64,000 nucleotides of DNA from Spiroplasma helicoides (GCF_001715535.1 NZ_CP017015.1:310001-374000), one strand, 5' to 3'. Counted from the stretch's first letter, positions 11,313 through 20,568 are shown. Translations and numbers: made by a program. The notes: a model not told the origin generated them from the sequence alone.

Positions 11313-11423
11313 ATGAGCGAATGCAAATTAAACTGTAAAGACTGTAATTGTTCATGCACATTAACAGATAATTGCATGGAATGTGGCTATTGTAAAAGTG
11401 ATAAAGATCATTCAAAAAAATAA
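11313..11423 (+). CDS. 36-residue cysteine-rich miniprotein
   Basis: This short frame starts with ATG 11313 after AAGGAAG and ends at TAA 11421-11423. Eight of its 36 residues are cysteines, at positions 4, 8, 11, 13, 15, 21, 24 and 27, in CxxxCxxCxCxC and CxxCxxC spacing. The tail is DKDHSKK. This resembles a metallothionein-like or zinc-cluster peptide; no family is recognised. A strong terminator follows immediately, and a good ribosome binding site precedes it, so it looks like a real gene and not chance. It could be cotranscribed with trmFO, 27 bases upstream. Confidence 0.65.
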   Translation: MSECKLNCKDCNCSCTLTDNCMECGYCKSDKDHSKK

Positions 11424-11433
11424 ATACGCTTAT

Positions 11434-11467
11434 AAAAAATGCTATTTCATTAGCATTTTTTTATTTT
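11434..11467 (+). terminator. Terminator after the trmFO/cysteine-rich unit
   Basis: Eleven-base arms at 11434-11444 and 11451-11461 are perfectly complementary around a 6-base loop, with T residues continuing after the stem. Confidence 0.85.
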
Positions 11468-11598
11468 TACATTTTAGAAAAAATACATAAACATTTAGTT
11501 TTTTACAAAGTTTATTAATAATATATTTACTAAATTACTTAGTTTTGTTGCAAAATAATTTTAAAAAGACTACAATTTAAAAGTTGTAGAGGTCTAAA

Positions 11599-13191
11599 AT
11601 GAAACAAGTAGAAAAAGAAAGTCTTATTTGATATGGACTCCATATTATAGCAAAGGATAATCCTGAATTAAAATATAGGATTACTACTCAAAAAGAGTTA
11701 ATTTCTAATTTATATCCTTTGGTTTACTTTGGAGTAATTCAATATACTTTATATCGTGGTATCTCGATAGATGAGATTCCACTAGTTGAAACAAATGAAT
11801 ATGTTGAATATATTATTGAAAATCTAGATGTTTTATATAAAGTAAAAAATCGTTTTGTAAAAGAAAAAACTAAAAAAATAAATATAAAAGACCCTGAAAT
11901 TGAAGAATTAGCAATAGACATAATATCAGGTCTATTAATACCATTTATTAATAAATATGCTTTTAAAAAATTAGAAAAAGTATTTGCTTTGAATAGTGCT
12001 TACATTAGAGAATCATTAATTAACTATGAATATGATATAAATCATGAATCTGATGATGGAAAAGTGAAAACAAGTGTATTATACCCATTTTTATTCACAC
12101 TAAATCTTGTCAAAGTATTTGATAAAAATGGCCTATATGACAGGGTTTTAAGAAATTATCAAAAAGATAAGTTGATTAAAAAATATGAATCAGGTCGTGA
12201 GTGAAGAGAAAAAGAAGTTGAATATCTTCAAGAAAGTTTAGAACTTTTAAAAAACGATGAAGAGTGAAGTATGTTTTTGAGTAATTTTTCAATTTCAAAA
12301 TGAGAGAATTTTGACATTGAAGAAAGATTTAAGGCTTTATTTCAATTAACAAAAATAACAACAATTTTGATGAAAGATGAGATAACTGCTGTTACAATGC
12401 TTTCTGATGGTTCAGAAGTTTATGATATGTTAAAAGACTATTTAACAATTTACATAGATTATGATCGTTATGTTGATGATAAAGGTAACTTATTAAATAA
12501 TGAAGAAGATACTGAAATAAAAATACTTTCACCATTTTCTCAAAGAAACGTTAACTTGGACATTCTTTTGGCTTATATTGAGTCCAAAGGTGATTTACAT
12601 GTTAAATGTGATCCAAAAAAGCTAGAATTAGTGACAAATATCTACTTGAAGGTATTTTCAAAAGTTAGAACATTACTATTAACTCATGAATATTTACCAC
12701 AAGTAGTTGATTTCCAAATCGCAATTCAAAAAAAAGTTTATTGTGACTTATTAAATATTTTTGAAGAAGTTAAAGAAAATAAATTTAGACGTAAAATTGA
12801 TTTTGAAAACTTTGCTGAAGAACTGTTCTTTATTGGTTCAGATGAAATAGAAGAAGTTTTGAAGTGTGATCTTAACACTGTTGAAGAATTCAAATCAAAA
12901 AAATTCTTTAAAACTATGGGGAAAATAATGTCATTTGGACTAGCTTTAAAAAATTACACAGCAAGATCAATGGAATATTGCTTAAAAGAGTTGTTCAAGT
13001 ACTGTGTTGTGGTTTTTGGACCGCACCCAATCGCAACAACCATTCAAGTTGCGGATGATATAGAACACTTATATACAAAATTTGAAAAGTTTATAAGACT
13101 TTATGATGAAATAAAAAACTCAGTAAATGATAAAAAAGAGTATGAAGATATGCAAGAGTATCTTGAATTACCGTCAAAACTATTAAATTAA
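11599..13191 (+). CDS. Conserved hypothetical protein, 530 residues
   Basis: A monocistronic gene bounded by terminators. The product is predicted cytoplasmic and largely alpha-helical, rich in Lys, Glu, Ile and Leu, without signal peptide or clear membrane segment. No catalytic motif was recognised. Several tryptophans are encoded by TGA, for instance a cluster around 12202-12302 (WREKE, EEWSM, KWENF), which shows that the pieces at 11719-12204 and 12367-13191 are one protein. The start ATG 11599 is the first in frame and is preceded by GTAGAGG. It may be specific to the Spiroplasma/Mesoplasma lineage. Confidence 0.75.
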
Positions 13192-13213
13192 AAAAAAGAT
13201 TAAAATATTCTAG

Positions 13214-13231
13214 AAAAGCACAATGCTTTTT
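13214..13231 (+). terminator. Short hairpin after the 530-residue gene
   Basis: Seven-base arms AAAAGCA (13214-13220) and TGCTTTT (13224-13230) enclose a 3-base loop. The stem is short and the T run is partly within it, so it may be a weak terminator just upstream of the tRNA gene. Confidence 0.4.
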
Positions 13232-13255
13232 GCTATTATATTTTTGTCTTGCATT

Positions 13256-13332
13256 GCCCACGTAGCTCAGTAGGATAGAGCATGCGCCTTCTAAGCGTAG
13301 GGTCAGAAGTTCGAATCTTCTCGTGGGCGCCA
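13256..13332 (+). tRNA. tRNA-Arg (anticodon UCU)
   Basis: A full 77-base cloverleaf can be folded. The acceptor arms GCCCACG/CGTGGGC pair perfectly, the D-stem is GCTC/GAGC, and the anticodon arm has the loop CTTCTAA giving anticodon UCU, which reads AGA. The T-arm AGAAG-TTCGAAT-CTTCT is perfect. The discriminator base is G and the 3' CCA is encoded. AGA is the dominant arginine codon in the genes of this window, so this is a major tRNA. A terminator follows closely. Confidence 0.97.
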
Positions 13333-13345
13333 TCTTATGATAATT

Positions 13346-13368
13346 ACAACCTTATTGGTTGTTTTTTT
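13346..13368 (+). terminator. Terminator after tRNA-Arg
   Basis: ACAACC (13346-13351) pairs with GGTTGT (13357-13362) around a 5-base loop and is followed by a run of T. Confidence 0.8.
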
Positions 13369-13379
13369 ATATAATTGTT

Positions 13380-13428
13380 AAGTTTGTTAAGTTAAAATAC
13401 TTGACAAACTTTTTTATTTCTATAATAT
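13380..13428 (+). promoter_or_regulatory. rpsP operon promoter overlapped by a 13-base inverted repeat
   Basis: TTGACA at 13401-13406 can pair with a -10 at TAATAT (13423-13428, spacer 16); alternatively TACTTG at 13398 precedes TATAAT at 13421-13426 by 17. The -35 region lies inside a hairpin with 13-base arms (13380-13392 and 13399-13411, one G:T pair, 6-base loop) that is itself followed by T residues. The element could be both a second terminator for upstream transcripts and a regulatory site for the ribosomal operon. Confidence 0.6.
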
Positions 13429-13466
13429 TAAATTGTTACAAAAAATAGATTAAAAGGAGGAAACAA

Positions 13467-13853
13467 ATGGTTAAATTAAGACTAAAAAGAGCTGGTAAAA
13501 AAAGAGCTGCATTCTATAGAATAGTAGCAGCTGATTCTCGTATCAAACGTGATGGTCAATATATTGAGTTGATTGGAACATACAACCCACTTAACGGTGA
13601 AATCAACCTTAAAAAAGAAGTAGCATTAAAGTGATTACAACAAGGTGCTCAGCCAACTGATACTGTTAGAAGTATTTTATCAAGCAATGGTGTAATGACT
13701 GATTTGCATAATGCAAAATTAGATGCTTCAAAAGCTGCACCAAAAAAAGAAAAAAGTGTTAAAAAACCCGCTGCAGCTAAAAAACCCGCTGCAGCTAAAT
13801 CTACAGCTTCAAAAGCTGCACCTAAAAAAGCAGCTGAAAAAAGCGAAGAATAA
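13467..13853 (+). CDS. rpsP: 30S ribosomal protein S16 with Ala/Lys-rich tail
   Basis: A 128-residue S16, a primary 16S rRNA-binding protein of the 30S body. The first 90 residues are the standard fold, starting [12 protein letters not shown] with the family motif YRIVAADSR and the GTYNP turn. The last 38 or so residues are a low-complexity Ala/Lys/Pro tail that typical S16 lacks. It is built in part by an 18-base tandem duplication at 13761-13796. AAGGAGG at 13454-13460 precedes the start. The gene opens the rpsP-x-rimM-trmD-rplS operon, and its stop overlaps the next ATG (TAATG). Confidence 0.96.
13761..13796 (+). repeat. 18-base tandem duplication in the rpsP tail
   Basis: AAAAAACCCGCTGCAGCT is present twice back to back (13761-13778 and 13779-13796). 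GCTTCAAAAGCTGCACC also occurs on both sides (about 13726 and 13807). These duplications built the Ala/Lys/Pro tail of S16. Confidence 0.9.
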
Positions 13854-14113
13854 TGTTTGATCAATTGTATAGTGAGTTGTCAAAACTTCTAGAAGATGTT
13901 TTACCTCAACAATCACACTATGTTTTTCAAAAAGAAAGAGAACTTGATACTGAGTATAAATTCTTATTATTGATTGATGAGGATTTAAGCAAACTAAAGT
14001 TTTTTAAAAAAAATCTCTTAGTTACAACTATATTAGATGTATTTAACTTAGATATTTCAAAATATAAAAAGAAAGTAACAATCGAGGTGGAAGTGTATGA
14101 TGAATTTAGATAA
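13853..14113 (+). CDS. KhpA-like protein, apparently a degenerate KH domain
   Basis: An 86-residue protein starting at an ATG that overlaps the rpsP stop. In many Firmicutes this position holds khpA, a small KH-domain RNA-binding protein. Here the order of elements is KH-like: a first strand ending LLIDEDLSKLKF, a helix, and a final strand KKVTIEVEVYDE. However, the KH signature loop GxxG is missing; KFFKK stands where it would be expected. Homology to KhpA is inferred from position and layout only. It may have lost RNA binding or may be an unrelated protein. It overlaps rimM by 17 bases. Confidence 0.6.
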   Translation: MFDQLYSELSKLLEDVLPQQSHYVFQKERELDTEYKFLLLIDEDLSKLKFFKKNLLVTTILDVFNLDISKYKKKVTIEVEVYDEFR

Positions 14114-14603
14114 ACAATTAATAAAAGTAGGTAGTTTAAAGACAACCCATGGCATTAAAGGTGAGTTTAAATTTTGAATGCAAGAAAATTACCACTTAGT
14201 TGAAGAGCTCGCTAATAAAAAAATTTTTTTGAAAGACTCTAAAAATAATATAGATGTTAAAGTTGTTGAAAGATTGGCAATGATATCGGGCAAAAGAATC
14301 TTAAAGTTAAAAGACATTGATGATATCAATCAGGCAGAAAAGTTTGTTGGTATGGATGTTTATTTCAAAATAGACGACAATTTAGTTGAAGAAGAAATCT
14401 CTTTGATGAATTATGATGTTGTTTATGAAAATAATATTATCGGAAAAGTTGTAGAAGAATTATTTAACGGGGCACATGATTTGGTTAAGGTACTTAAAGA
14501 AGAGAAAACTGAATTTTGAATTCCATGCGTAGATCGGTATGTAGTTGAATATGATGATGACAACAAAAAAATCTTTGTTCAAAATATCGAAGGATTATTT
14601 TAA
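14097..14603 (+). CDS. rimM: RimM, 16S rRNA processing and 30S maturation factor
   Basis: A 168-residue RimM. The N-terminal barrel begins with the family segment IKVGSLKTTHGIKGEFK (residues 9-25) and has the KLKDIDDINQAEKFVGMDVY region. The C-terminal PRC-barrel contains VGKVVEELFNGAHDLVKV, matching the usual GxV..v...ga.dvl.v pattern, and ends in IPCVDRYVVEYD. RimM binds S19 and helps assemble the 30S head. Two tandem ATG codons (14097, 14100) follow GAGGTGG at 14084-14090; the first gives a 6-base spacing. The stop abuts trmD directly. Confidence 0.9.
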
Positions 14604-15332
14604 ATGAAATTCTCAATAATAACTTTATTTCCAAACTTGATAAATACATACATATCAGAATCAATCATTAAGCGAGCTATTGAAAAAAATAAAATTGAAG
14701 TGGAAACTTTAGATTTGCGAAACTTTACAAATTACACACACAATCAAGTTGATGATTATCAATTTGGTGGGGGTAAAGGAATGGTTCTTATGGTAGAACC
14801 AGTCGTTAACGCAATCGAAAGTTGCAAAACAGAAGAATCTTTAGTTTTATTGACTAGCCCCCAAGGTAAAACATGAAATCAGCATAATGTAAAAAGTTAT
14901 TTAAAAGAGTATAAACATTTGATTATTATTTGTGGCCATTATGAAGGGTTTGACGAACGCATATTAGACTATGTAGATGTTGAAATTTCAGTTGGCGACT
15001 ATGTATTAACCGGTGGAGAAATAGCAAGTTTGATTATTCTTGATTCAATGACAAGACTAATTGAAGGTGTTATTGCTAAGGAATCTCATTTGAATGATAG
15101 CTTTGAAAATAGTTTATTGGATCATCCAGTATATACAAAACCCGTTGATTTTAGAGGAAGTAAAGTTCCTGAAGTATTGCTAAGTGGACATCACGCTAAT
15201 ATAGATAAGTTTCGACAAGAAGGTAGACTTAAAAATACTTATACAAAGAGACCAGACTTATTAGAACATAGTAATTTAAGTGAAAAAGATTTAAAATATT
15301 TAGAAGAGATAAAAAATAGGAAGGAAAAGTAA
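14604..15332 (+). CDS. trmD: TrmD, tRNA (guanine-37-N1)-methyltransferase
   Basis: A 242-residue SPOUT methyltransferase that makes m1G37 and prevents +1 frameshifting at CCN codons. Family motifs are the start [12 protein letters not shown], the loop [14 protein letters not shown] (about residues 50-63), the trefoil-knot [11 protein letters not shown] (about 108-118) and [11 protein letters not shown] (about 128-138), then the [11 protein letters not shown] motif near the C-terminus. It starts directly after the rimM stop with no Shine-Dalgarno sequence of its own, so translation is probably coupled. The usual neighbour rplS follows. Confidence 0.96.
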
Positions 15333-15336
15333 AACT

Positions 15337-15801
15337 ATGAATATGTTAACAAAGAAAACAAAGTCATTAATTGATGAACAATTGAATAATAATATTCCAC
15401 ATTTTACATCAGGAGATACCATTAAGGTTAATGTAAAAATTAAAGAGGGAGATAAATACCGTATTCAGGCTTTTGAAGGAGTAGTTATTAAAACTCAAGG
15501 AAGTGGTATTTCTTATTCAGTTTGTGTTAGAAAAAACTCAAACGGAATTTTTGTTGAAAGAACATTTCCAATTCATTCACCAATTATTGATTCTATTCAA
15601 GTAATTAAACGTGGACGTGTAAGAAGAGCAAGAATTTACTACATTAGAAAATTATCAGGTAAAGCAGCACGTATTAAAGAAGTTGTTAATAGCAAAACTA
15701 AAGAACTTGCAACTAAAAAAGCAGCTGTCAAAAAACCAGCAGCAAGCGCCAAAAAAGCAGCTCCTAAACCAGCAGCTGAACCAAAAGCAGAAAAAGAATA
15801 A
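15337..15801 (+). CDS. rplS: 50S ribosomal protein L19 with Ala/Lys-rich tail
   Basis: A 154-residue L19, located at the 30S-50S interface. The core covers about residues 1-118, with the family motifs [22 protein letters not shown] and [39 protein letters not shown]. The last 35 residues form a low-complexity Lys/Ala/Pro extension much like the tail of S16 in the same operon, while ordinary L19 ends near residue 115. GGAAGGAAAAG precedes ATG 15337. It is the last gene of the operon, followed by a strong terminator. Confidence 0.96.
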   Translation: MNMLTKKTKSLIDEQLNNNIPHFTSGDTIKVNVKIKEGDKYRIQAFEGVVIKTQGSGISYSVCVRKNSNGIFVERTFPIHSPIIDSIQVIKRGRVRRARIYYIRKLSGKAARIKEVVNSKTKELATKKAAVKKPAASAKKAAPKPAAEPKAEKE

Positions 15802-15806
15802 TTTAT

Positions 15807-15835
15807 TATGATAGCAGTTTTGCTATCATTTTTTA
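15807..15835 (+). terminator. Terminator of the rpsP-rplS operon
   Basis: ATGATAGCA (15808-15816) and TGCTATCAT (15821-15829) pair perfectly around GTTT and are followed by five T residues. Confidence 0.9.
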
Positions 15836-15933
15836 TTATTAATTTTTTCAAAAATTAATTAATTTAGATTATCATTATATAGTTGTTTAAATGTAAAATT
15901 AGATTAATAGCAAAGAGTATAAGGAGCGATTAT

Positions 15934-16683
15934 ATGAATGACAATTATTATGATATAACTTTAAAAAAAATTCACCAATTGATTGATGAAGAGAAATATG
16001 AAGAAGCATACATAATTATCAACCAAGAGTTAAGTGCTCCTTATGTTCCAATGGATTTTGAAGAAAAGCTTCAAAAATTAGCTATTGAAAGTAGCAGTAA
16101 AATGCAAAATGATTTTGTAAAAAACATTAATTGAAATTTAGATAAAGTCACAGAAATAATGAAAAATAATTTAAATTTAGAAACTCAATTGATAGCAATC
16201 GATGCTCTAAGAAATCTAAATGTTAGAAAAATTATTCCTCATATTAAACAATATTTGGCAAATCCTGAGATAAAAAATGAGTTTAAAACTTTTATGTTTT
16301 TTGTACTAATGGAGCAAAAAATAGATGAAGAATTTGAAGTTGTAAAATTCGATTCTAAATATTATATAAATCCATGTAAATTTGATTTATTTGCTTCTCA
16401 AAATGTATTAAAAGAAATTGAATTAAAGTTAGAAAATTTAATTTATGACAAAGATCCAAGTCTATACACTATTTGCAAAAATGTTACAAGTAGTTATTAC
16501 TACAATGCTTTTCCTGACTTTGATTTTGAAACAAATACCATTAATGATATTGTAACTTGCATACTTGTTTATTCACAAAAAGCATTGGGTTTAGAGGTTA
16601 ATTGAGACCAAATAAGCGAAAAAATTGAGTTTAATAAGAGAAATGTTGATAAACTATTAAATAGATTTGAAAAAATTCTTTAG
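15934..16683 (+). CDS. DUF3196-like helical protein
   Basis: A 249-residue, probably all-helical, cytoplasmic protein. The N-terminal segment (YEEAYIIINQELSAPYVPMDFEEKL, in part about residues 25-48) has the helical-hairpin pattern that I associate with the mollicute DUF3196 family, whose Mycoplasma pneumoniae member has a known TPR-like helical structure. This family assignment is from memory of the pattern and is not certain. AAGGAG at 15921-15926 supports ATG 15934 over the upstream in-frame codon at 15883. It begins a tight cluster with the zinc-ribbon-like protein, obg and nadE. Confidence 0.7.
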
Positions 16684-16692
16684 GAGGAAACT

Positions 16693-17043
16693 ATGAAAAA
16701 AACAAATTTTAGTCCAGAAGACTTCAAAAGATTTGAAGATAAAAAAAATATAATGAAATTCTTATTTGAAATTAGTTGTAGTGTTTGTGGAATTGATGAA
16801 ATTACTTATGTTGCACAAAATGCTCCAAAACCAATTGGTGATATAGCAAGTGACTCATTAGCTGAAAATGCTGATTTAACTGATGATGAGTTAGATAAAA
16901 TCATAGAACAACCATTGCAAGCTTGACAAGAGGTTGATGATTATAATGCTTCGATCGGTATGCCAACATTTGTGTGTGCAAGTTGCTACCACCAATTAAT
17001 AGCTGGAGAAATACAAATTTCAGATATTGATAGCGAAGAATAA
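16693..17043 (+). CDS. Small protein with two CxxC pairs (zinc-ribbon-like)
   Basis: A 116-residue protein with C29-SV-C32 near the N-terminus and C95-AS-C98 followed by YHQL near the C-terminus, the pattern of a four-cysteine zinc site split by about 62 residues. The middle part is acidic (about residues 48-75). It has no recognised family. TAGGAGG overlaps the preceding stop codon, and obg follows after 11 bases, so it is cotranscribed with a ribosome-assembly GTPase; a ribosome- or RNA-linked role is conceivable but unproven. Confidence 0.72.
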
Positions 17044-17054
17044 TAGGAGATAAA

Positions 17055-18347
17055 ATGAAGTTTGTAGATTTAGCATTTTTTAATATCAAATCAGGAAAAG
17101 GTGGCGATGGAGCTGTCTCTTTTCGTCATGAATTATATGTAGCTAATGGAGGTCCTAATGGTGGTGATGGAGGAAAAGGTGGCGATGTTATATTCGTTGC
17201 TGATGAAGGAAAGTCATCATTATTAGATTTAAAATTACAAAAATTTTATAGTGCAGAAGATGGACACAAAGGTGATATAAAAAATATGCACGGAAGAAAT
17301 GGTAAAGACAGAATTATCAAAGTGCCTGTCGGAACTATTCTATATAATGATGAAACCAATGAACTTTTGGCAGATTTTACCAAAAATGAGCAACAAGAAG
17401 TTATTGCTGTTGGTGGTAAAGGTGGTAGAGGTAATGCTAGATTTGCAAACTCACGTAATAAAGCGCCAACAATTTTTGAAGCTGGAGATCCAGGTATCAA
17501 CTTGAATATAAGAGCGGAATTAAAAGTTTTAGCAGATGTTGGATTTGTTGGATTACCTAATGCTGGTAAATCAACTTTACTAAGAGCTATATCAAATTCA
17601 AAACCAGAGGTAGCTGACTACCCATTTACAACTATTAACCCACAACTTGGTGTATCAAGAGACAAAAAAGGAAGAACATTCACAGTTGCTGATCTGCCAG
17701 GATTGATTGAAGGTGCAAGCTTGGGTAAAGGTTTAGGGCATGAGTTTTTAAGGCATATTGAAAGATGTAAAATAATTTGTCATGTAATTGATATGTCAGG
17801 AAATTATGGTACTGAAGATGTAGCAAAAAATTATGAACTTATTAGAAAAGAACTTTTAGAATATAACTTGAATCTTGAAAAAAGAACAGAAATTATAGTT
17901 GCTAATAAAATTGACACAGAAGAAGCGAAAATAAATATTTTATATTTTAAAGAAAACTATCCCGATAAAACTATAATTGAAGTATCGGGTTTATCTAAAA
18001 TAAATATAGATCAACTATTATTAATGATTGGTGATAAATTAGAAACAGTTAAAGATGAACCTTTGTGATATAACAACATCGAAGAAGACAAAGACTTCAA
18101 GTTATATACATTTGAAACTGATATTAAAGATGTAAAAGTAAACAATTTAGGTAATGGTAGATGAAGCATTGAAGGTAAAGATGTTTTAAAGGTTTATCAA
18201 AAAACTCCAATTACAACACATGACAACTTATTATTGTTTAATGAAAAAATAAAAAACTTAGGTGCTTATGATATATTAAGAGAAAAAGGTGCTAAGAGGG
18301 GAGATATAGTTAAAATATTTGACCTTGAGCTAGAATGGATGGACTAA
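17055..18347 (+). CDS. obg: Obg (CgtA) ribosome-associated GTPase
   Basis: A 430-residue GTPase needed for 50S assembly and stress signalling. The N-terminal glycine-rich Obg fold (about residues 1-158, with GKGGDGAVSFRHE and GGPNGGDGGKGGDVIF) is followed by the G domain with GLPNAGKSTLL (P-loop about 166-173), DLPGLIEGA and NKID. A C-terminal OCT domain of about 95 residues follows, and reading it requires TGA at 18067 as Trp. AGGAG at 17044-17048 precedes the start. The neighbour nadE starts 4 bases after the stop. Confidence 0.96.
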
Positions 18348-18351
18348 TATT

Positions 18352-19077
18352 ATGGAACTAAAAGAATATTTAGATTACTTAGTTGAATGAATGAAAGAAG
18401 AAGTTAAAAAAACAAATCAAAAAGGTGTAATTATTGGAATAAGCGGAGGAATTGATTCCGCTGTTGTTGCAGCACTTGCTCAAAAAGCATTTCCCAATGA
18501 TTATTTAGCAGTATGAATGCCATGTGGATCAAGTGATTTGGATGAAAAATGTAGACAAGACTTAGTAAAGACTTTTAATTTAAAAAATGTTTCTGTAGAT
18601 TTAAAACCAGTTTTTGAATCACTTAAATTATCTTTAGAAAACTCTGGAATCAAGCAGTCTGATTTAGCATTAGCAAATTCAAAGGCAAGATTAAGAATGA
18701 CAACATTATATTCAATGGCACAAACACATTCATATCTTGTGCTTGGGACAGATAATGCAGATGAATGACACATAGGATATTTTACAAAATTTGGTGACGG
18801 TGGGGTTGATTTGTTACCAATAGTTCATTTGTTAAAAAGAGAAGTCAGAGAGGCTGCAAGAATTTTGGGAGTGCCAGATTCAATTATAAATCGTGCACCC
18901 ACAGCAAGTTTGTGAGAAAATCAGACAGACGAAGCTGAAATTGGTTTTAGTTATGATTTAATTGATGATTACATATCTGGTAAATCAGTGCCAGAAGATG
19001 TTAAAAAAAGAGTTGATTATCTTCATAAAATATCAGAACATAAAAGATCAAGTGCTCCAAAACCGAATAAAAAATAA
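18352..19077 (+). CDS. nadE: NAD+ synthetase (ammonia-dependent type)
   Basis: A 241-residue adenine-nucleotide alpha-hydrolase that amidates nicotinate adenine dinucleotide to NAD+. The PP-loop SGGIDSA is at residues 31-37. [23 protein letters not shown] (in part) and [10 protein letters not shown] give the family's substrate-binding motifs, and RAPTASLWENQTDE completes the C-terminal signature. Its size corresponds to the short form without a glutaminase domain, so it uses free ammonia. It forms the end of the obg cluster. Together with the nicotinamidase at 54.7 kb it suggests NAD is salvaged from nicotinamide through nicotinate. Confidence 0.95.
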
Positions 19078-19101
19078 AAAAATTCCTAGGAATTTTTTTA
19101 T
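19076..19101 (+). terminator. Terminator after nadE
   Basis: A near-perfect palindrome with 11-base arms (19076-19086 and 19089-19099) overlaps the nadE stop codon and continues into a T-rich tail. The loop is very tight, so folding will open the central CTAG. Confidence 0.65.
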
Positions 19102-19185
19102 TTTTATCAAAATTTTATTATACTTTATAGCATTTAACATTTGGGATATAAAAATGTAAAATAATAAAATAGAAAGAAGACTTTT

Positions 19186-19473
19186 ATGAATAATAATTCA
19201 GAAAAACTCGACTCAACTAATAATCAACCAATTAATACTAGTAAAATTAATAATAAAACTATTGCTACATATATCTCAATTCTAGGATTGGTTGCAGGTG
19301 TTTTGGTAATAATTGTTGCAATAGTTTGTGGGAAATTATATGAGCAAGTGAATCAAGAGGATGTCTTTTTAAAAATCGAACGATGACCACAATTCCTAAT
19401 AGCTTATGGCCTATTAATGATAGCCTTAGGTATTGGAAACATTGTCACTTTGCATAAAAAAAAGAGTGAATAG
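19186..19473 (+). CDS. Small two-helix membrane protein
   Basis: A 95-residue protein with an Asn-rich N-terminus (about 25 residues) and two hydrophobic segments at roughly residues 28-50 and 68-88, ending in a positively charged KKKSE tail. AGAAAGAAG precedes ATG 19186. One tryptophan is encoded by TGA at 19384. No family is recognised. It pairs with the next small membrane protein, and both could belong to one lineage-specific membrane complex. Confidence 0.6.
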
Positions 19474-19507
19474 AGTTTATAGATTTTATCAATTAAAGGT
19501 AATTTAT

Positions 19508-19995
19508 ATGACAATGATTTTTATCTATTGTTTATCTGTAATCCATATTCTGAGTGTCTATTTTATAATTAAACATTTTAATGAAAAAGAACTTTATAAA
19601 TCTGATGAAGAAAATCGAGAGCTTAAAAAAAGACATATTGAAAGTGTTTTGTGAAACAAAAAGGGACTTTTTTGATTATCAATTATATCCTTGGTTTATT
19701 TAGCATTTTTCATTTTTACAATAATTAGAGGACTAACAAACGGAGATAGCCTTGAAATATATTACAAAAAAAACTTATCTTCTTTGTTGTTTATGATATT
19801 AATATTGTTTTCTGACTCAACCGCACTTTCATGATATTTATTGATTGGCTCAAATGTTTATTTAGATGATAATAATTTAGTTAGAAACAATGAATAATTA
19901 TTGGTCAAATTCCCGTATTAGGCCCAATTATATTGTTAATTTACTTTTTAGTTAATAATAAAAAACCAAAAAGTAATGAAATTTCAGTTATATAA
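19508..19995 (+). pseudogene. Small membrane protein with a frameshift near its C-terminus
   Basis: The frame from ATG 19508 encodes about 129 residues with three hydrophobic segments and stops at TAA 19895-19897. Shifting the frame by minus one at about 19890 opens a further 34 residues to TAA 19993-19995. That stretch begins WIIIGQIPVLGP and forms a clear fourth membrane segment ending in a basic, polar tail. The join occurs in the middle of a plausible loop. So the gene has either lost one base (mutation or sequence error) or uses recoding; no standard slippery heptamer is present at the junction. AAAGG lies 10 bases before the start. Confidence 0.55.
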
Positions 19996-20076
19996 AGAGT
20001 ATTGTAAAAAAGTATTTTATTTCTTTGACTAAATCAATATTTTGATAGATAATAAAAAAAACAAGGAGAAATAATA

Positions 20077-20568
20077 ATGACACAAAATCAAGCAGATCAA
20101 ATAAGTGCTTACATAGATCAATTAGATGATGAAACAGCTGATAAGATCTTTGAAGAGTTAATAGCAGGAATGAGTTTATTTTTCGCCATCTGGGTATTTG
20201 GTGAAGAAATAGAAAAGGTTTTTGAAGATCCTGAAAATGAATCAAAAACAACTGAAGAAAAAGCCCAATTAATTAAACAAGTAGCAATTGGAGAAGAAGA
20301 AATATATAGTTCTTTAATGGGAGCACTTACTGAAGAAGATGATGCATCTAATTTTGCTGAAGATTGTGTTCAATCCATAGCTTTTAATCCAAGTTATCCT
20401 CAAGAATTACTAGATGAACTAAAAAAACTTGAAATTGAAGTGAGCGATTTTTCAGCAAATCTAATAGTTACATTTAAAGACCAATTTATTGACTTTTTTG
20501 TAAATGATTTAGATACTGAAGAATGAAAAAACGATATTATTGATGCATTAGTTGCAAGTTGAGAGTAA
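20077..20568 (+). CDS. Acidic hypothetical protein, 163 residues
   Basis: A strongly acidic, soluble protein rich in Glu and Asp, with a short hydrophobic stretch near residues 29-42 (AGMSLFFAIWVFG). No motif or family is recognised. Under code 4 it runs through TGA codons at 20524 and 20560 to TAA 20566-20568. AAGGAG precedes ATG 20077 at 6 to 8 bases, and a perfect hairpin terminator follows, so it is a well-defined monocistronic gene. Confidence 0.72.

Noticed and set aside
13091-13333. Minus-strand open frame of 80 residues (MAPTRRFELLTLRLEG...)
   Set aside because: It is the antisense of tRNA-Arg and the end of the 530-residue gene; the tRNA folds perfectly on the plus strand.
13649-13864. 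Alanine-rich minus-strand open frame
   Set aside because: It mirrors the Ala/Lys codons of the S16 tail and has no ribosome binding site.
15639-15851. Alanine-rich minus-strand open frame
   Set aside because: Antisense shadow of the L19 tail that also crosses the operon terminator.
17246-17505. Two open frames over obg on both strands
   Set aside because: Both are shadows of the Obg fold and P-loop coding sequence.
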